From Symbiodinium natans (lineage: Eukaryota > Sar > Dinophyceae > Suessiales > Symbiodiniaceae), in NCBI GenBank assembly GCA_905221605.1, contig CAJNDS010001657.1, forward strand, positions 623,876-684,011: a stretch of DNA of 60,136 nucleotides. The letters run 5' to 3'. How positions within the stretch are numbered: position 1 is the first letter of the stretch; the number at the start of each line of letters is the position of its first letter. The notes below the pieces were generated by a model. The model was not told the origin of the DNA. It worked only from the letters and a program-made list of their open reading frames with translations, and ran no database searches. Position numbers and translations under genes: made by a program. Positions 46,031 to 54,825 of this stretch are shown here, in pieces.

Positions 46031-46356
46031 TGCTAGGACAACAGCACAGCGGAGACGCGACTTTGAAAAGCTGGGAGCTGAAGCAGCTTCGACAACTCCA
46101 ATTACTCGATTCACAAAGAAGATACATACCGAAGAAGATAAGTATAAATAATATATATATATATACGAAACCCTATGTGTCAATTATACATATATGTAAA
46201 AAACATCCAAAACATATAGATAAACATATCTCTCTCATCAATGCGGCGGTTTTGGTACTTATGTCCCCTAACAAGGCCAGGTTTCTTTTAGTATACTTTT
46301 GAGGCTAACTTCCCTAACTTAGATACAACTTATTTGTATCTGGGCTTACTAAGTTA

Positions 46357-46377
46357 TAACTGAGGGGCATCACATTG
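46357..46377 (-). repeat. Right terminal inverted repeat
   Basis: Complement of the left end, ending GGGCATCACATTG before TA. Internally it continues into ACTAAGTTATAACTGA, matching the left subterminal motif, and GATACAACTTATTTGTATC, a short palindrome. Confidence 0.9.
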
Positions 46378-46379
46378 TA

Positions 46380-48416
46380 GGTCTGAAATCATACTTATAC
46401 ATGGACGTTGCCCAGGAGCACAAGAAGAAGGATGCTAGAGGGGCCAAGTAAGTCGCTTGGAACTCCATTCAGAACCCCTCCCCCTTTGTTTGTTTTTGGC
46501 AGGTGGCGTGGACAAGGCACTGCTCCATGCATAAGTTTGCGAGCTGACTGGTTGTTTGTTTTTGCCAGGAGAGATACAAACTGTGACTTGGCTTGCAGAA
46601 GTGAGGATGTGTCATCCATGTGCAGGGGCCATGCTACTTACTCTCTGTTTGGATGGGCCCGTGCTTTTTTTGCTTAGCCCTGGCCACGCTTGTTTCAAAG
46701 GATTTGGTTCATTTTCTTTTTTTCTGAGGCAAACTTCAGAGCTGGAAGGGTTCGGCTTTTTGTGGAGCACTGGAAGCCCGCCCACACTCGCTGCGGAGCT
46801 GAGGGAGGCGGGCTGGCAAGAGGAGGAGGGGGGGTGCATTTTGTGGAGTGGAAGCCGCGCGGGCGGGCCAGAGCTGGGGGGGGTGCGTTTTGCCGTGCGG
46901 GCGGGCAACCCGCGCTTGGGGGGGCGCTTTTTGTGGAGCAGTGGAAGCCGTGCGGGTGGGCAACCCGCACGTAATCCTTAAAATCCCTGAACCCCTCCAG
47001 TCCTTCATCTTGCAAACCCCAAACCCTAAACCTTGCGAAAGCCTAAGCCTTCAATCCTCCATAACCCTCCTGCCCTCCCACGACTCAAAAAGCCCCTAAA
47101 ACTGGTCGATGCGCAAGTCCTAGATCTGAAATCATACTTATACATGGACGTTGCCCAGGAGCACAAGAAGAAGGATGCTAGAGGGGCCAAGTAAGTCGCT
47201 TGGAACTCCATTCAGAACCCTTCCCCCTTTGTTTGTTTTTGGCAGGCGGCGTGGACAAGGCACGGCTCCACGCATAAGTTTGCGAGCTGACTGGTTGTTT
47301 GTTTTTGCCAGGAGAGATACAAACTGTGACTTGGCTTGCAGAAGTGAGGATGTGTCATCCATGTCCAGGGGCCATGCTGCTTACTCTTTGTTTGGATGGG
47401 CCCGTGCTTTTTTTGCTTAGCCCTGGCCACGCTTGTTTCAAAGGATTTGGTTCATTTTCTTTTTTTCTGAGGCAAACTTCAGAGCTGGAAGGGTTCGGCT
47501 TTTTGTGGAGCACTGGAAGCCCGCCCGCACTCGCTTCGGAGCTGAGGGAGGGGGGGGGTGTCTTTTGTGGAGAAGTGGAAGCCGTGCGGGCTGGCAAGAG
47601 GAGGAGGGGGGGGTGCGTTTTGTGGAGTGGAAGCCGCGCGGGCGGGCCAGAGCTGGGGGGGGTGCGTTTTGCCGTGCGGGCGGGCAACCCGCGCTTGGGG
47701 GGGCGCTTTTTGTGGAGCAGTGGAAGCCGTGCGGGTGGGCAACCCGCACGTAATCCTTAAAATCCCTGAACCCCTCCAGTCCTTCATCTTGCAAACCCCA
47801 AACCCTAAACCTTGCGAAAGCCTAAACCTTCAATCATCCATAACCCTCCTGCCCTCCCACGACTCAAAAAGCCCCTAAAACTGGTCGATGCGCAAGTCCT
47901 AGGTCTGAAATCATACTTATACATGGACGTTGCCCAGGAGCACAAGAAGAAGGATGCTAGAGGGGCCAAGTAAGTCGCTTGGAACTCCATTCAGAACCCC
48001 TCCCCCTTTGTTTGTTTTTGGCAGGTGGCGTGGACAAGGCACTGCTCCACGCATAAGTTTGCGAGCTGACTGGTTGTTTGTTTTTGGCAGGAGAGATACA
48101 AACTGTGACTTGGCTTGCAGAAGTGAGGATGTGTCATCCATGTGCAGGGGCCATGCTACTTACTCTCTGTTTGGATGGGCCCGTGCTTTTTTTGCTTAGC
48201 CCTGGCCACGCTTGTTTCAAAGGATTTGGTTCATTTTCTTTTTTTCTGAGGCAAACTTCAGAGCTGTTTTGTGGAGCACTGGAAGCCCGCCCGCACTCGC
48301 TTCGGAGCTGAGGGAGGGGGGGGTGTCTTTTGTGGAGAAGTGGAAGCCGTGCGGGCTGGCAAGAGGAGGAGGGGGGGGTGCGTTTTGTGGAGTGGAAAAC
48401 GCGCGGGCGGGCCAGA
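46380..48416 (+). repeat. Tandem array of about 0.75-kb units carrying exon-like fragments
   Basis: Unit 1 46380-47122, unit 2 47123-47901, unit 3 47902-48416, cut short by the copia LTR. Each opens G(G/A)TCTGAAATCATAC and ends GCGCAAGTCCTA. The last part of a preceding unit lies left of the transposon (to 34658). Each unit holds an ATG segment MDVAQEHKKKDARGAK, a GTAAGT donor, a TTTTTGGCAG acceptor, an exon-like WRGQGTAP, a GCATAAGT donor candidate, a second CAG acceptor and open sequence beyond. Unit 1 has a T where units 2 and 3 have C at the second donor, giving a stop on splicing. These look like an amplified gene fragment. Confidence 0.88.
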
Positions 48417-48583
48417 TGTCGCTTGAAGATTTAGACACCAGTCCTATTGACGTGACAGGTTCCATTGCATGCGCAGGATTCAACGGGTGAACGTGCTTGG
48501 CTCAAGGCCAATCGACAGCGGTGCAAGTAGATAGAGGAAAAGTGCCGACCTTTTTCGATGCATAAGTGTGCACATCAGCTACA
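48417..48583 (+). repeat. Candidate 5' LTR, 167 bp
   Basis: Array homology stops at 48416 and the new sequence opens TGTCGCTTGAAG. It ends AGCTACA two bases before the primer-binding site, giving TG...CA ends. If right, the 5-bp target duplication is CCAGA (48412-48416) and should recur after a 3' LTR beyond the window. No second copy is visible here, so the call rests on position. Confidence 0.6.
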
Positions 48584-48585
48584 GT

Positions 48586-48598
48586 TGGTGGCGGAGCC
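48586..48598 (+). promoter_or_regulatory. Primer-binding site candidate
   Basis: TGGTGGCGGAGCC follows the LTR after two bases. It resembles the plant copia initiator-Met tRNA site TGGTATCAGAGC in nine of the first twelve positions, and lies 71 bp before the gag ATG. Confidence 0.55.
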
Positions 48599-48668
48599 CT
48601 GGCAACAACCAGGGTGAAGGCGCAGCTGAGCAGGTGAGGGGCGCATTGTGCTAGAATTAAGTTAGGCC

Positions 48669-49616
48669 ATGGCCTCTGATGTACCATCGTTGCCGGGCGG
48701 ATTGAGGCTGCCTCAACCAAGAGAAGATTTCCGCCGTGCCTATGAAGAGCCGTCAGCGCAGCCTCCCGAGCCTCCCGAAGGCGACATTCCCGTGCCTTTG
48801 AGGCTGTTGCAACGGGCGCATAGTGTGAAGGAAGCACCGGCGCCTCAGCAACAGCCAGTACCTCTCCAAGGAGTTCAAGAAGCATGGGGCTTGAACAGGG
48901 CTTCTTCGGTCATGCCTTCCAGCCAGCGCGCCCCGCCAGAGATCTATGACGGACCTCCAAGAGGGTGGCCAGGCTCTCTTCCCCGACAGCCGGAGAAAGG
49001 AGATTACTCTGATCCTCCGTCTTTTCCAGGATTTCAGCATTACCGCATTTTCAAAAAGGCTCTGGTGCGATGGGATTCAGTAACAGACGTCAAGCCATGG
49101 CGAAGAGCAGAGAAGGTGCTGAGGCTCTTTGACTGGACTCTGATGTCTCGGTTTGACCATCTTAGCGAACAAGAGCTTCAGGGGCCTGCCTACCTGCAGA
49201 AGATTTTGGAGATCTTAGATCTTGAAGCTGGAGTCATGGCAACCACCGAAAAGCACAGACTTGTCAGGGAGGCGTTGTTCGAGCATACAAGACAGCGTGA
49301 TGAATCTGTAGCTCAATACGTCCATAGACGACATCAACAGTTCATTCAGGCGGAAAATGTGGGAGTTGCTATTCCCTCAGATGTCCGAGGAGCTTTGTTG
49401 GAAGAAGGGGCGGGGCTCAATGAACAAGGAGTTCAGAACCTTCGCACTCTCACAGGGGGAAGCCAAGCCTTCGAGGTGGTACGGAGGGCTCTTCTTATGA
49501 TGGAGGCTCCCGCTGCCTCGTCCAAACTTCTCAAGAAAACCTTTCATGCCGACACTTCGGGCGTCTACCTCGAAGAAGAGGTGGACTCGGACATGACTCG
49601 GAGGATGAGGCCATGA
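48669..49616 (+). CDS. gag: Copia-type Gag
   Basis: 315 codons from ATG 48669. A Pro/Gln-rich first third leads to PGFQHYRIFKKALVRWDSVT and a helical capsid-like region with WRRAEKVLRLFDWTLMSRF, then ESVAQYVHRRHQQFIQAEN and VPSDVRG/LLEEGAGL-like turns, ending with an acidic EEEVDSD. The layout matches copia-group capsid proteins. At about 49590 the sense continues in the -1 frame (HDSEDEAMILFELDKL), so the tga at 49614 is probably reached only because of an indel; I see no classical slippery heptamer there. Packages element RNA in virus-like particles. Confidence 0.75.
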   Translation: MASDVPSLPGGLRLPQPREDFRRAYEEPSAQPPEPPEGDIPVPLRLLQRAHSVKEAPAPQQQPVPLQGVQEAWGLNRASSVMPSSQRAPPEIYDGPPRGWPGSLPRQPEKGDYSDPPSFPGFQHYRIFKKALVRWDSVTDVKPWRRAEKVLRLFDWTLMSRFDHLSEQELQGPAYLQKILEILDLEAGVMATTEKHRLVREALFEHTRQRDESVAQYVHRRHQQFIQAENVGVAIPSDVRGALLEEGAGLNEQGVQNLRTLTGGSQAFEVVRRALLMMEAPAASSKLLKKTFHADTSGVYLEEEVDSDMTRRMRP

Positions 49617-51592
49617 TCCTGTTTGAGCTTGACAAGCTGAATGTCTCTGAGGAAGAGTGTTCTAAGGTGTGGGCAGTGCTTGAGCAAGGTCGCCGTCGGA
49701 CGTGGAAAGAAAACAAAGATCTCCGCCGGTCCATCCGAAAGGACCGCCAGCACTTCGACAGGACCGCCGCGTCGACGTCTTCCACATCCTCTGCTCATAA
49801 CCGAAGGCTTCCCATAGACAAGCTCAAGCTTGTCACCAAATGCGCTAAGTGTGGTCAGAAGGGCCACTGGGCTCGGGAGTGTCCGAACCTTGCGCAACCA
49901 AGGTCCTCGCAGCAGCATGAGGCACGATCATCTTCCTCGGCGTTCGTCTTCTCGACTTTTGACCCTTCCTCGTCTTCATTCGTTACGATTGCGGGCCTGG
50001 AGATTGTTCGTGAGATTCGCCAAGGGTGTTCGTCCTCGACTATGTCGCCGTGGAATTTTCTATCCTTGAGTTCCTTGGCCCCAGGCCAAGCCATCTTGGA
50101 CATCGGTGCAGGTGAGGATCTTATAGGCGCCTCCGCTTTCGAGCAGTATCAGACTGCCCTGAGCAACTTGGGTTGGCAAGGGGTGATTCTTCCAGAAAGT
50201 TCCCCCCCAGCAAAGGGGGTAGGTGGATCGTCGAGAGCCAAGTGCTATGCAATCCTGCCAGTTGAACTTGGCGGTCGCCTCGGATTCGTGAAGACCAAAG
50301 TTCTAGAGGAATCGATCCCGCACCTCTTGTCCGTCGGATTGTTAGACAGCCTAGGCGCATGCATCAATCTCCCGAACAACACGGTCCATTTCAAGAATGC
50401 CCCTCAGGAAGCCAAGGTGACCCGAAGCAGATCGGGACACCGGGTGGTGAACGTCCTGCCCACGCAGAGGTTCGCAGCAGAGCTCGTTCCCGTGGACCTG
50501 ATGTGTTCTAGTGCCTGCGACTTTCAGATTCCATGCGCGACCGCAGAAGCATACAAGGGGGTCAGTCTGTTACAAGCAGAGTCGCATTTGCCGCACGGTG
50601 TTCATGACAATCGGTTTGAGAAGCCTGAAGTGATGCTTGATCCCTGCTGTGAGAGTTCAGGGCTTGAGAGCAACGCAAGCGCTAGTTTCCCGAACTCCTC
50701 CTCCACTCCTCCTGAGTCCGCGTCCTGTCATGTTCACTCATGTGGAGTCTCGGTGGCACCGACTGGCCATTACGATGCTGCAGTTCGCAATGACGACTGC
50801 CGCCCAGATGGTGAAGCTGTACTTGGAACAGAAGGCCATGAAACATCCTTCCAAGTCCATCGACAAGACGGAGTGGACTCCGGAGCAGCGCGCCTGCTCT
50901 CATCCACAATCGCATCAGCGCAGGGGTGGGAACCAGTGGGGAAGATGGACGCAGTGCGGACTATGTCTGGCACGCACGTCATATGTCGCACAACTTTCCG
51001 CCAAGGCCAAAGCCAAAGCCAAGTCAAAGGGGAAAGAGACCCAATCGATCTACGAAAGCGTGGATGTTCAGGAAGCCATCAAGGATGCAGCCTCAAGAGC
51101 GGCCAGGGAGACAGCTCAGCAAATCAAGGCCGAGGAGCATGTGTCCAAGGCGGAGGTGGAGTCCCTGCTGGCCACGTCAATCGAGGAGGTAGTGAAGCAA
51201 CTACGCAAGCTAGACCAGTCAGTGAATGCTCTCACGCAGGAGAATGCCGCTCAGTGGCAGGTTCTTCGATCCATGACGGCAGTGGCGGGGCAATCAATGG
51301 ACTCCACACCCACGGAAGTGCAGCAACATCAGGCTCAGCTGACCGCCATTGCAGAGCAACAACTTCTGGCAGCGCATGCTGCAGCCTGGTCAGCGTGCTC
51401 CCAAAACCAACTGGACCCCTGATTAGCGTTGCAAGTTTGGGCAGTGGTGCCTGTGCTCAGAATGAGAGGATGGGCAAGAGTGATCAAGAGATCGTCGATG
51501 CAACCCTGAAGGCGAGGCTTGACGGGGTCCAGGGATCCTCAAACACCCCCCCCCCCCCCCCCCCCCCCCCCGCCCCCCTTTCTCCATGTTGA
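49613..51592 (+). CDS. pol: Copia-type Pol N-terminal part: zinc knuckle and aspartic protease
   Basis: Begins as the continuation of Gag. The CCHC knuckle CAKCGQKGHWAREC lies at about 49840-49880. The protease active site reads AILDIGAGEDLIG (about 50090-50130), where D-I-G-A stands for the usual D-[ST]-G-A; the Ile at the second position is unusual. A protease barrel follows to about 50450. Near 50750 the sense frame changes: CSHPQSHQRRGGNQ then RWTQCGLCL, a CH...CxxC site I associate with dinoflagellate copia elements, and a long KAKAKAKSKGKE plus coiled-coil region lie in the +1 frame to 51422. The run PPPPPPPPP near 51547 is a poly-C tract at the point where coding sense ends. Confidence 0.75.
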   Translation: MILFELDKLNVSEEECSKVWAVLEQGRRRTWKENKDLRRSIRKDRQHFDRTAASTSSTSSAHNRRLPIDKLKLVTKCAKCGQKGHWARECPNLAQPRSSQQHEARSSSSAFVFSTFDPSSSSFVTIAGLEIVREIRQGCSSSTMSPWNFLSLSSLAPGQAILDIGAGEDLIGASAFEQYQTALSNLGWQGVILPESSPPAKGVGGSSRAKCYAILPVELGGRLGFVKTKVLEESIPHLLSVGLLDSLGACINLPNNTVHFKNAPQEAKVTRSRSGHRVVNVLPTQRFAAELVPVDLMCSSACDFQIPCATAEAYKGVSLLQAESHLPHGVHDNRFEKPEVMLDPCCESSGLESNASASFPNSSSTPPESASCHVHSCGVSVAPTGHYDAAVRNDDCRPDGEAVLGTEGHETSFQVHRQDGVDSGAARLLSSTIASAQGWEPVGKMDAVRTMSGTHVICRTTFRQGQSQSQVKGERDPIDLRKRGCSGSHQGCSLKSGQGDSSANQGRGACVQGGGGVPAGHVNRGGSEATTQARPVSECSHAGECRSVAGSSIHDGSGGAINGLHTHGSAATSGSADRHCRATTSGSACCSLVSVLPKPTGPLISVASLGSGACAQNERMGKSDQEIVDATLKARLDGVQGSSNTPPPPPPPPAPLSPC

Positions 51593-53014
51593 GAGCTGCC
51601 GGAACTGGAGCGCCTCTTTCCCACGCAGATTGCGCCACATCTGCCCCTTACGCAAGAAAGAGCCGAAGCACCCGAAAATAACTCGTACCAACAGGCAAGG
51701 CATCCGCCCTTGGAGTGCCAATCAGAAGCGGATGCATCGACCTCAGTGCAGGGTTTAGAGGGATTGCTGGCAGACCAAACAATGGATCATCAAAAAGTGG
51801 TATATACTCTACATTGCTCTTCCTCTACTGATATGCAAGGAAAGCCGTCTTAATCCCCCCTGTGTTCGGACCGCGCCTCTGAGTTTTTAGTTCTGCAGCT
51901 TGAAGCTGGCAGGCTCCTGCCATTGCAGAGGGAGATCTCACAAGCACAGAGCTGGCTTCGGCTAGGATGGAAGGCGTCTCGAAGACGAGGGGGGACCTTA
52001 ATTTAGAACAACCCCCACTTGCCAGATCGGCAGGTTGGGATTGGCCTGTGTACGCAGGTGCCCCTCGATTCGACGCAAGAACCGATGAAGGCAGCATTTG
52101 GGTATGAACAGTTACTGCGGCGCTGTGATGCACTTTTCTCGTTCGTTATTGCATTCTTTCTCTTGTGTCAGAAGCAGGGAACCACTTCTGGGACACTGGG
52201 GGGTCAATCATGAGGACGCCGCAGCATGCTGAGTCTCCGGTTCCTCGCAGGTCCGGCGGCTGCATCTGCGTCCTTGGAATGCCAGCTTTAGCCGCGAGAA
52301 AGCAGTACATAAGACACGCTGTGTTGAAAAGCGAGGCGCGCTTGGTGGGGCTCGATACTTAGCCTAGCAAGGAACGACGCTGTCTCCACGCACCAGGCTA
52401 TGACGAGCTATGACGAGCTGCTATCTGACAGATTTGAATTGGGCATCTCTTCACTTTCAGTGAGGAGGAAACATCAGCGAAACCCTGTGTCGTGTCCGCG
52501 TTGCTGATGCCGTGACCAATTACACTCACCATGGGGTTCGCCGCAAGATATCTACATGAAGCGAAGAGGGTCTGAAGAAGTGCCGCTGCTCCAGCAAGGA
52601 TAAGCTTGAGGGTTTAAGATGAGTTCAGCGCCTGACGAGGGACTGCGGGCAGCGAACAAAAGCAAGAGGCAACATGTGATGTCAACTCTGCTGTGCCTCA
52701 AAGATCAATTGAAAAAGGAGTGTCCAAAAACTTGAAATCAATCCTACACCTAGAAGGAGTGGCGGCTGGCAAACAAACCATTTAAACCCTAAAGGAGTGG
52801 GAAGGGCATACCCTAAACCCCGAAACGCGCGGGGTGAGAGGCGCGTGATATGCCAGAGATCACTAGCAGGCCACAGGTTCAAAATCCCAGAATCTTGAGT
52901 TTGCAAAGCTAATTATTGCGCTTGGATTGATTTTGTGTGTTGTTGCGTCTGGGCTTTGCGACTGGAATTTCTGGGCATTCCGAGTGAAATTCGAGCTTGC
53001 AGTCTTTGGCATTT

Positions 53015-53124
53015 GGGTGGCTGGGGGCGGCCCCAGGATGCAATATAGTTGCAAAACAGTGTGCTGTGCGTTGCCACAACGCACTGTGTTTTGCAAGCAT
53101 CCTAGGGCCAGCCCCCAACCACCC
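53015..53124. repeat. Long imperfect inverted repeat
   Basis: Left arm 53015-53073 starts GGGTGGCTGGGGGCGGCCCC and ends TGTGCGTTG. Right arm 53077-53124 starts CAACGCACTGTGTTTTGCAA and ends AGCCCCCAACCACCC. The arms pair over nearly their whole length with a small bulge and leave almost no loop. Confidence 0.85.
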
Positions 53125-53547
53125 AACAGCAAAGCCAACGCAACAAACAAGTAACATAAGCTACCCGAAACCCTGCGCCCTAAACCCTATGCAAGCCCTA
53201 CAAACTTGTGAAATCCATCCCCGCTTAGCTTCCTGTATAGAGTGTACCGAGGTCATGTCTCGTAGAACTAACTAGTTGTTTTCGATGTAGTTGTTTACTC
53301 CGTAGGCACAAACCCAGTCTCAAAAAATATACACCCTCAACACGCGAGCCCAAGAAGCCGGCAGTATCCCCCCGGCGCCTAAGCCCCTCGACCTCGATGG
53401 CGCAAGCCGACCCAGGTCGTTCGCCCGCCTCCCACATCTGCCGTACCCTAAACCCTAAACCCTTGCTTAGTGTTTCCATAGCAGGGATATACATCGTATG
53501 AAATATGATACTGGGGACCAAAAACCCTAGACCCAAGCCCGTAATTA

Positions 53548-53569
53548 AAAACGGGGGGCTCCCCGTTTT
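53548..53569. repeat. Short hairpin
   Basis: AAAACGGGG pairs with CCCCGTTTT across a 4-nt loop. It is terminator-like in shape, but in a nuclear genome I give it no function. Confidence 0.75.
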
Positions 53570-54015
53570 ATTCCCCGGTTATTGCCTGTGAGACCTCAAC
53601 ACTCGACACCCTACAAGCTAGGGTTTGGGTTTAGAGTTTGGTTAGGGCTAACCCTAAATCCTAAACAGCAAACCCTTTACACCCGAAACCCGAAATCAAC
53701 AGCCCTAAATGCCCCACAAGCTACACCCTGACCCTAAACCCTACATGCTGAGCCCCCCCAACCTAGGATTAAAAAGAGTGCCCTTTTTTGCTTGAAGGGG
53801 TTTATCCGGAAATTTGAAACCCCAAAGTGAATAAGGGCACTACTGGGCATCCAAGCCTGTTCATCGAAACCTTGCAAAAGCCCTGGCTGAGCTCAATAAG
53901 GGTTTTTTGGGGTTGATCAGGCGGCCCCTAGTATTGAGGGTACCCACAAAGGATTTAGGTCCCGCTGAACTGTAATCCAAACGACGCTGCCAAGAACCTT
54001 GAACACTCAATCTTA

Positions 54016-54116
54016 CTGGCTCTTAGAATGGAATGAGGGAATGAGGTACCCTATATTACAAGGTTTAGGGCTTAGGGTTTAGGGTACCCAAAACCCTAAG
54101 CCCTACTAAGAGCCAG
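54016..54116. repeat. Inverted repeat with telomere-like words in the arms
   Basis: CTGGCTCTTAG at 54016-54026 pairs with CTAAGAGCCAG at 54106-54116. Inside, GGGCTTAGGGTTT and AAACCCTAAGCCCT also pair. Confidence 0.7.
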
Positions 54117-54734
54117 AGGCAACTGGCCGTGCTAGGCCTTGCGCTTCTGCCTTCTTGTGATTCGCGAGGACCTGCAAGCTCCCAGCCCACACTTCCGAAA
54201 TGAACCCAAGCAAATCCCAAACCCTAAAAGCCCTCAAGCCAAGCAACTCTAAACACCTTTACAAGCCCAAAAGCCATGAACAAATGCGCGAGGGCGACTG
54301 GGCCGGCGCTGGTTCTGATCAGGATTCCCTGTCAGGCCCGAAACACAAGCGTTTCACACGGCATGGGCGCGGGAGGCGAGATGGCTTGGCCCTCCTTAAA
54401 CTCCAGAGCCCTCTAGCCCTAAGCCCAAATACACTTGGAGGAAGCCTATAAACCCTAGGCCCTGGACCCAGCCCTTTTCATGCTCTTTTAGGCCTTTTTG
54501 GCATTCTTTTTGGCATTCTTTTTGGCCTTCTTCTTTTCCTGAGTTGCAGTTGAAGGAGTTTATGGGGCTTGTAGGGGGCTTCAGGGTTTCGGGTCTAGGG
54601 CTTTAGAGTTTAGGGTTTTAAAGGTTGGGGTTGGCTTTGTCGAGAACGGGGAGGGGGAGCGGGGGGATGGGGGGGGGGGGGGGACGCGCAGCGCACAACC
54701 ATAAAAGATCAGGCCCCGGTTGTGGGATGGTTTT

Positions 54735-54825
54735 AAGGTTTAGGGTTTTAGGGTTTAGGGTTTTAGGGTTTAGGGTTAGGGTGTAGGGTTTAGGGTCTAG
54801 GGTTTAGGGTTTAGGGTTTGCTGTG
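54735..54825 (+). repeat. TTTAGGG telomere-like array
   Basis: About ten TTTAGGG or TTTTAGGG units with point changes, the densest such array in the interval that splits the retrotransposon. Confidence 0.9.

Larger units (their letters stand above)
34659..46377 (-). mobile_element. 11.7-kb TIR DNA transposon with TA target duplication, multi-ORF
   Basis: The left end reads CAATGTGATGCCCTCTAGTT. The right end, complemented, reads CAATGTGATGCCCCTCAGTT: 13 identical bases, then an imperfect extension. TA flanks both ends (34657-34658 and 46378-46379). The left flank ends GCGCAAGTCC-TA and the right begins TA-GGTCTGAAATC. The intact junction GCAAGTCCTAGGTCTGAA between array units at 47.9 kb is the empty site with a single TA. 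Both subterminal regions carry CAGTTATAACT(A/T)AGT. All protein-coding blocks lie on the minus strand, from 46030 down to 35076. Several blocks are frameshifted, so this copy is probably inactive. The TA duplication is shared with Tc1/mariner, but the transposase candidate does not look like that family. Confidence 0.9.

Noticed and set aside
50637-51422. Separate gene starting at 50637
   Set aside because: It is the +1 continuation of the retrotransposon Pol after a frame change near 50750, not an independent gene.
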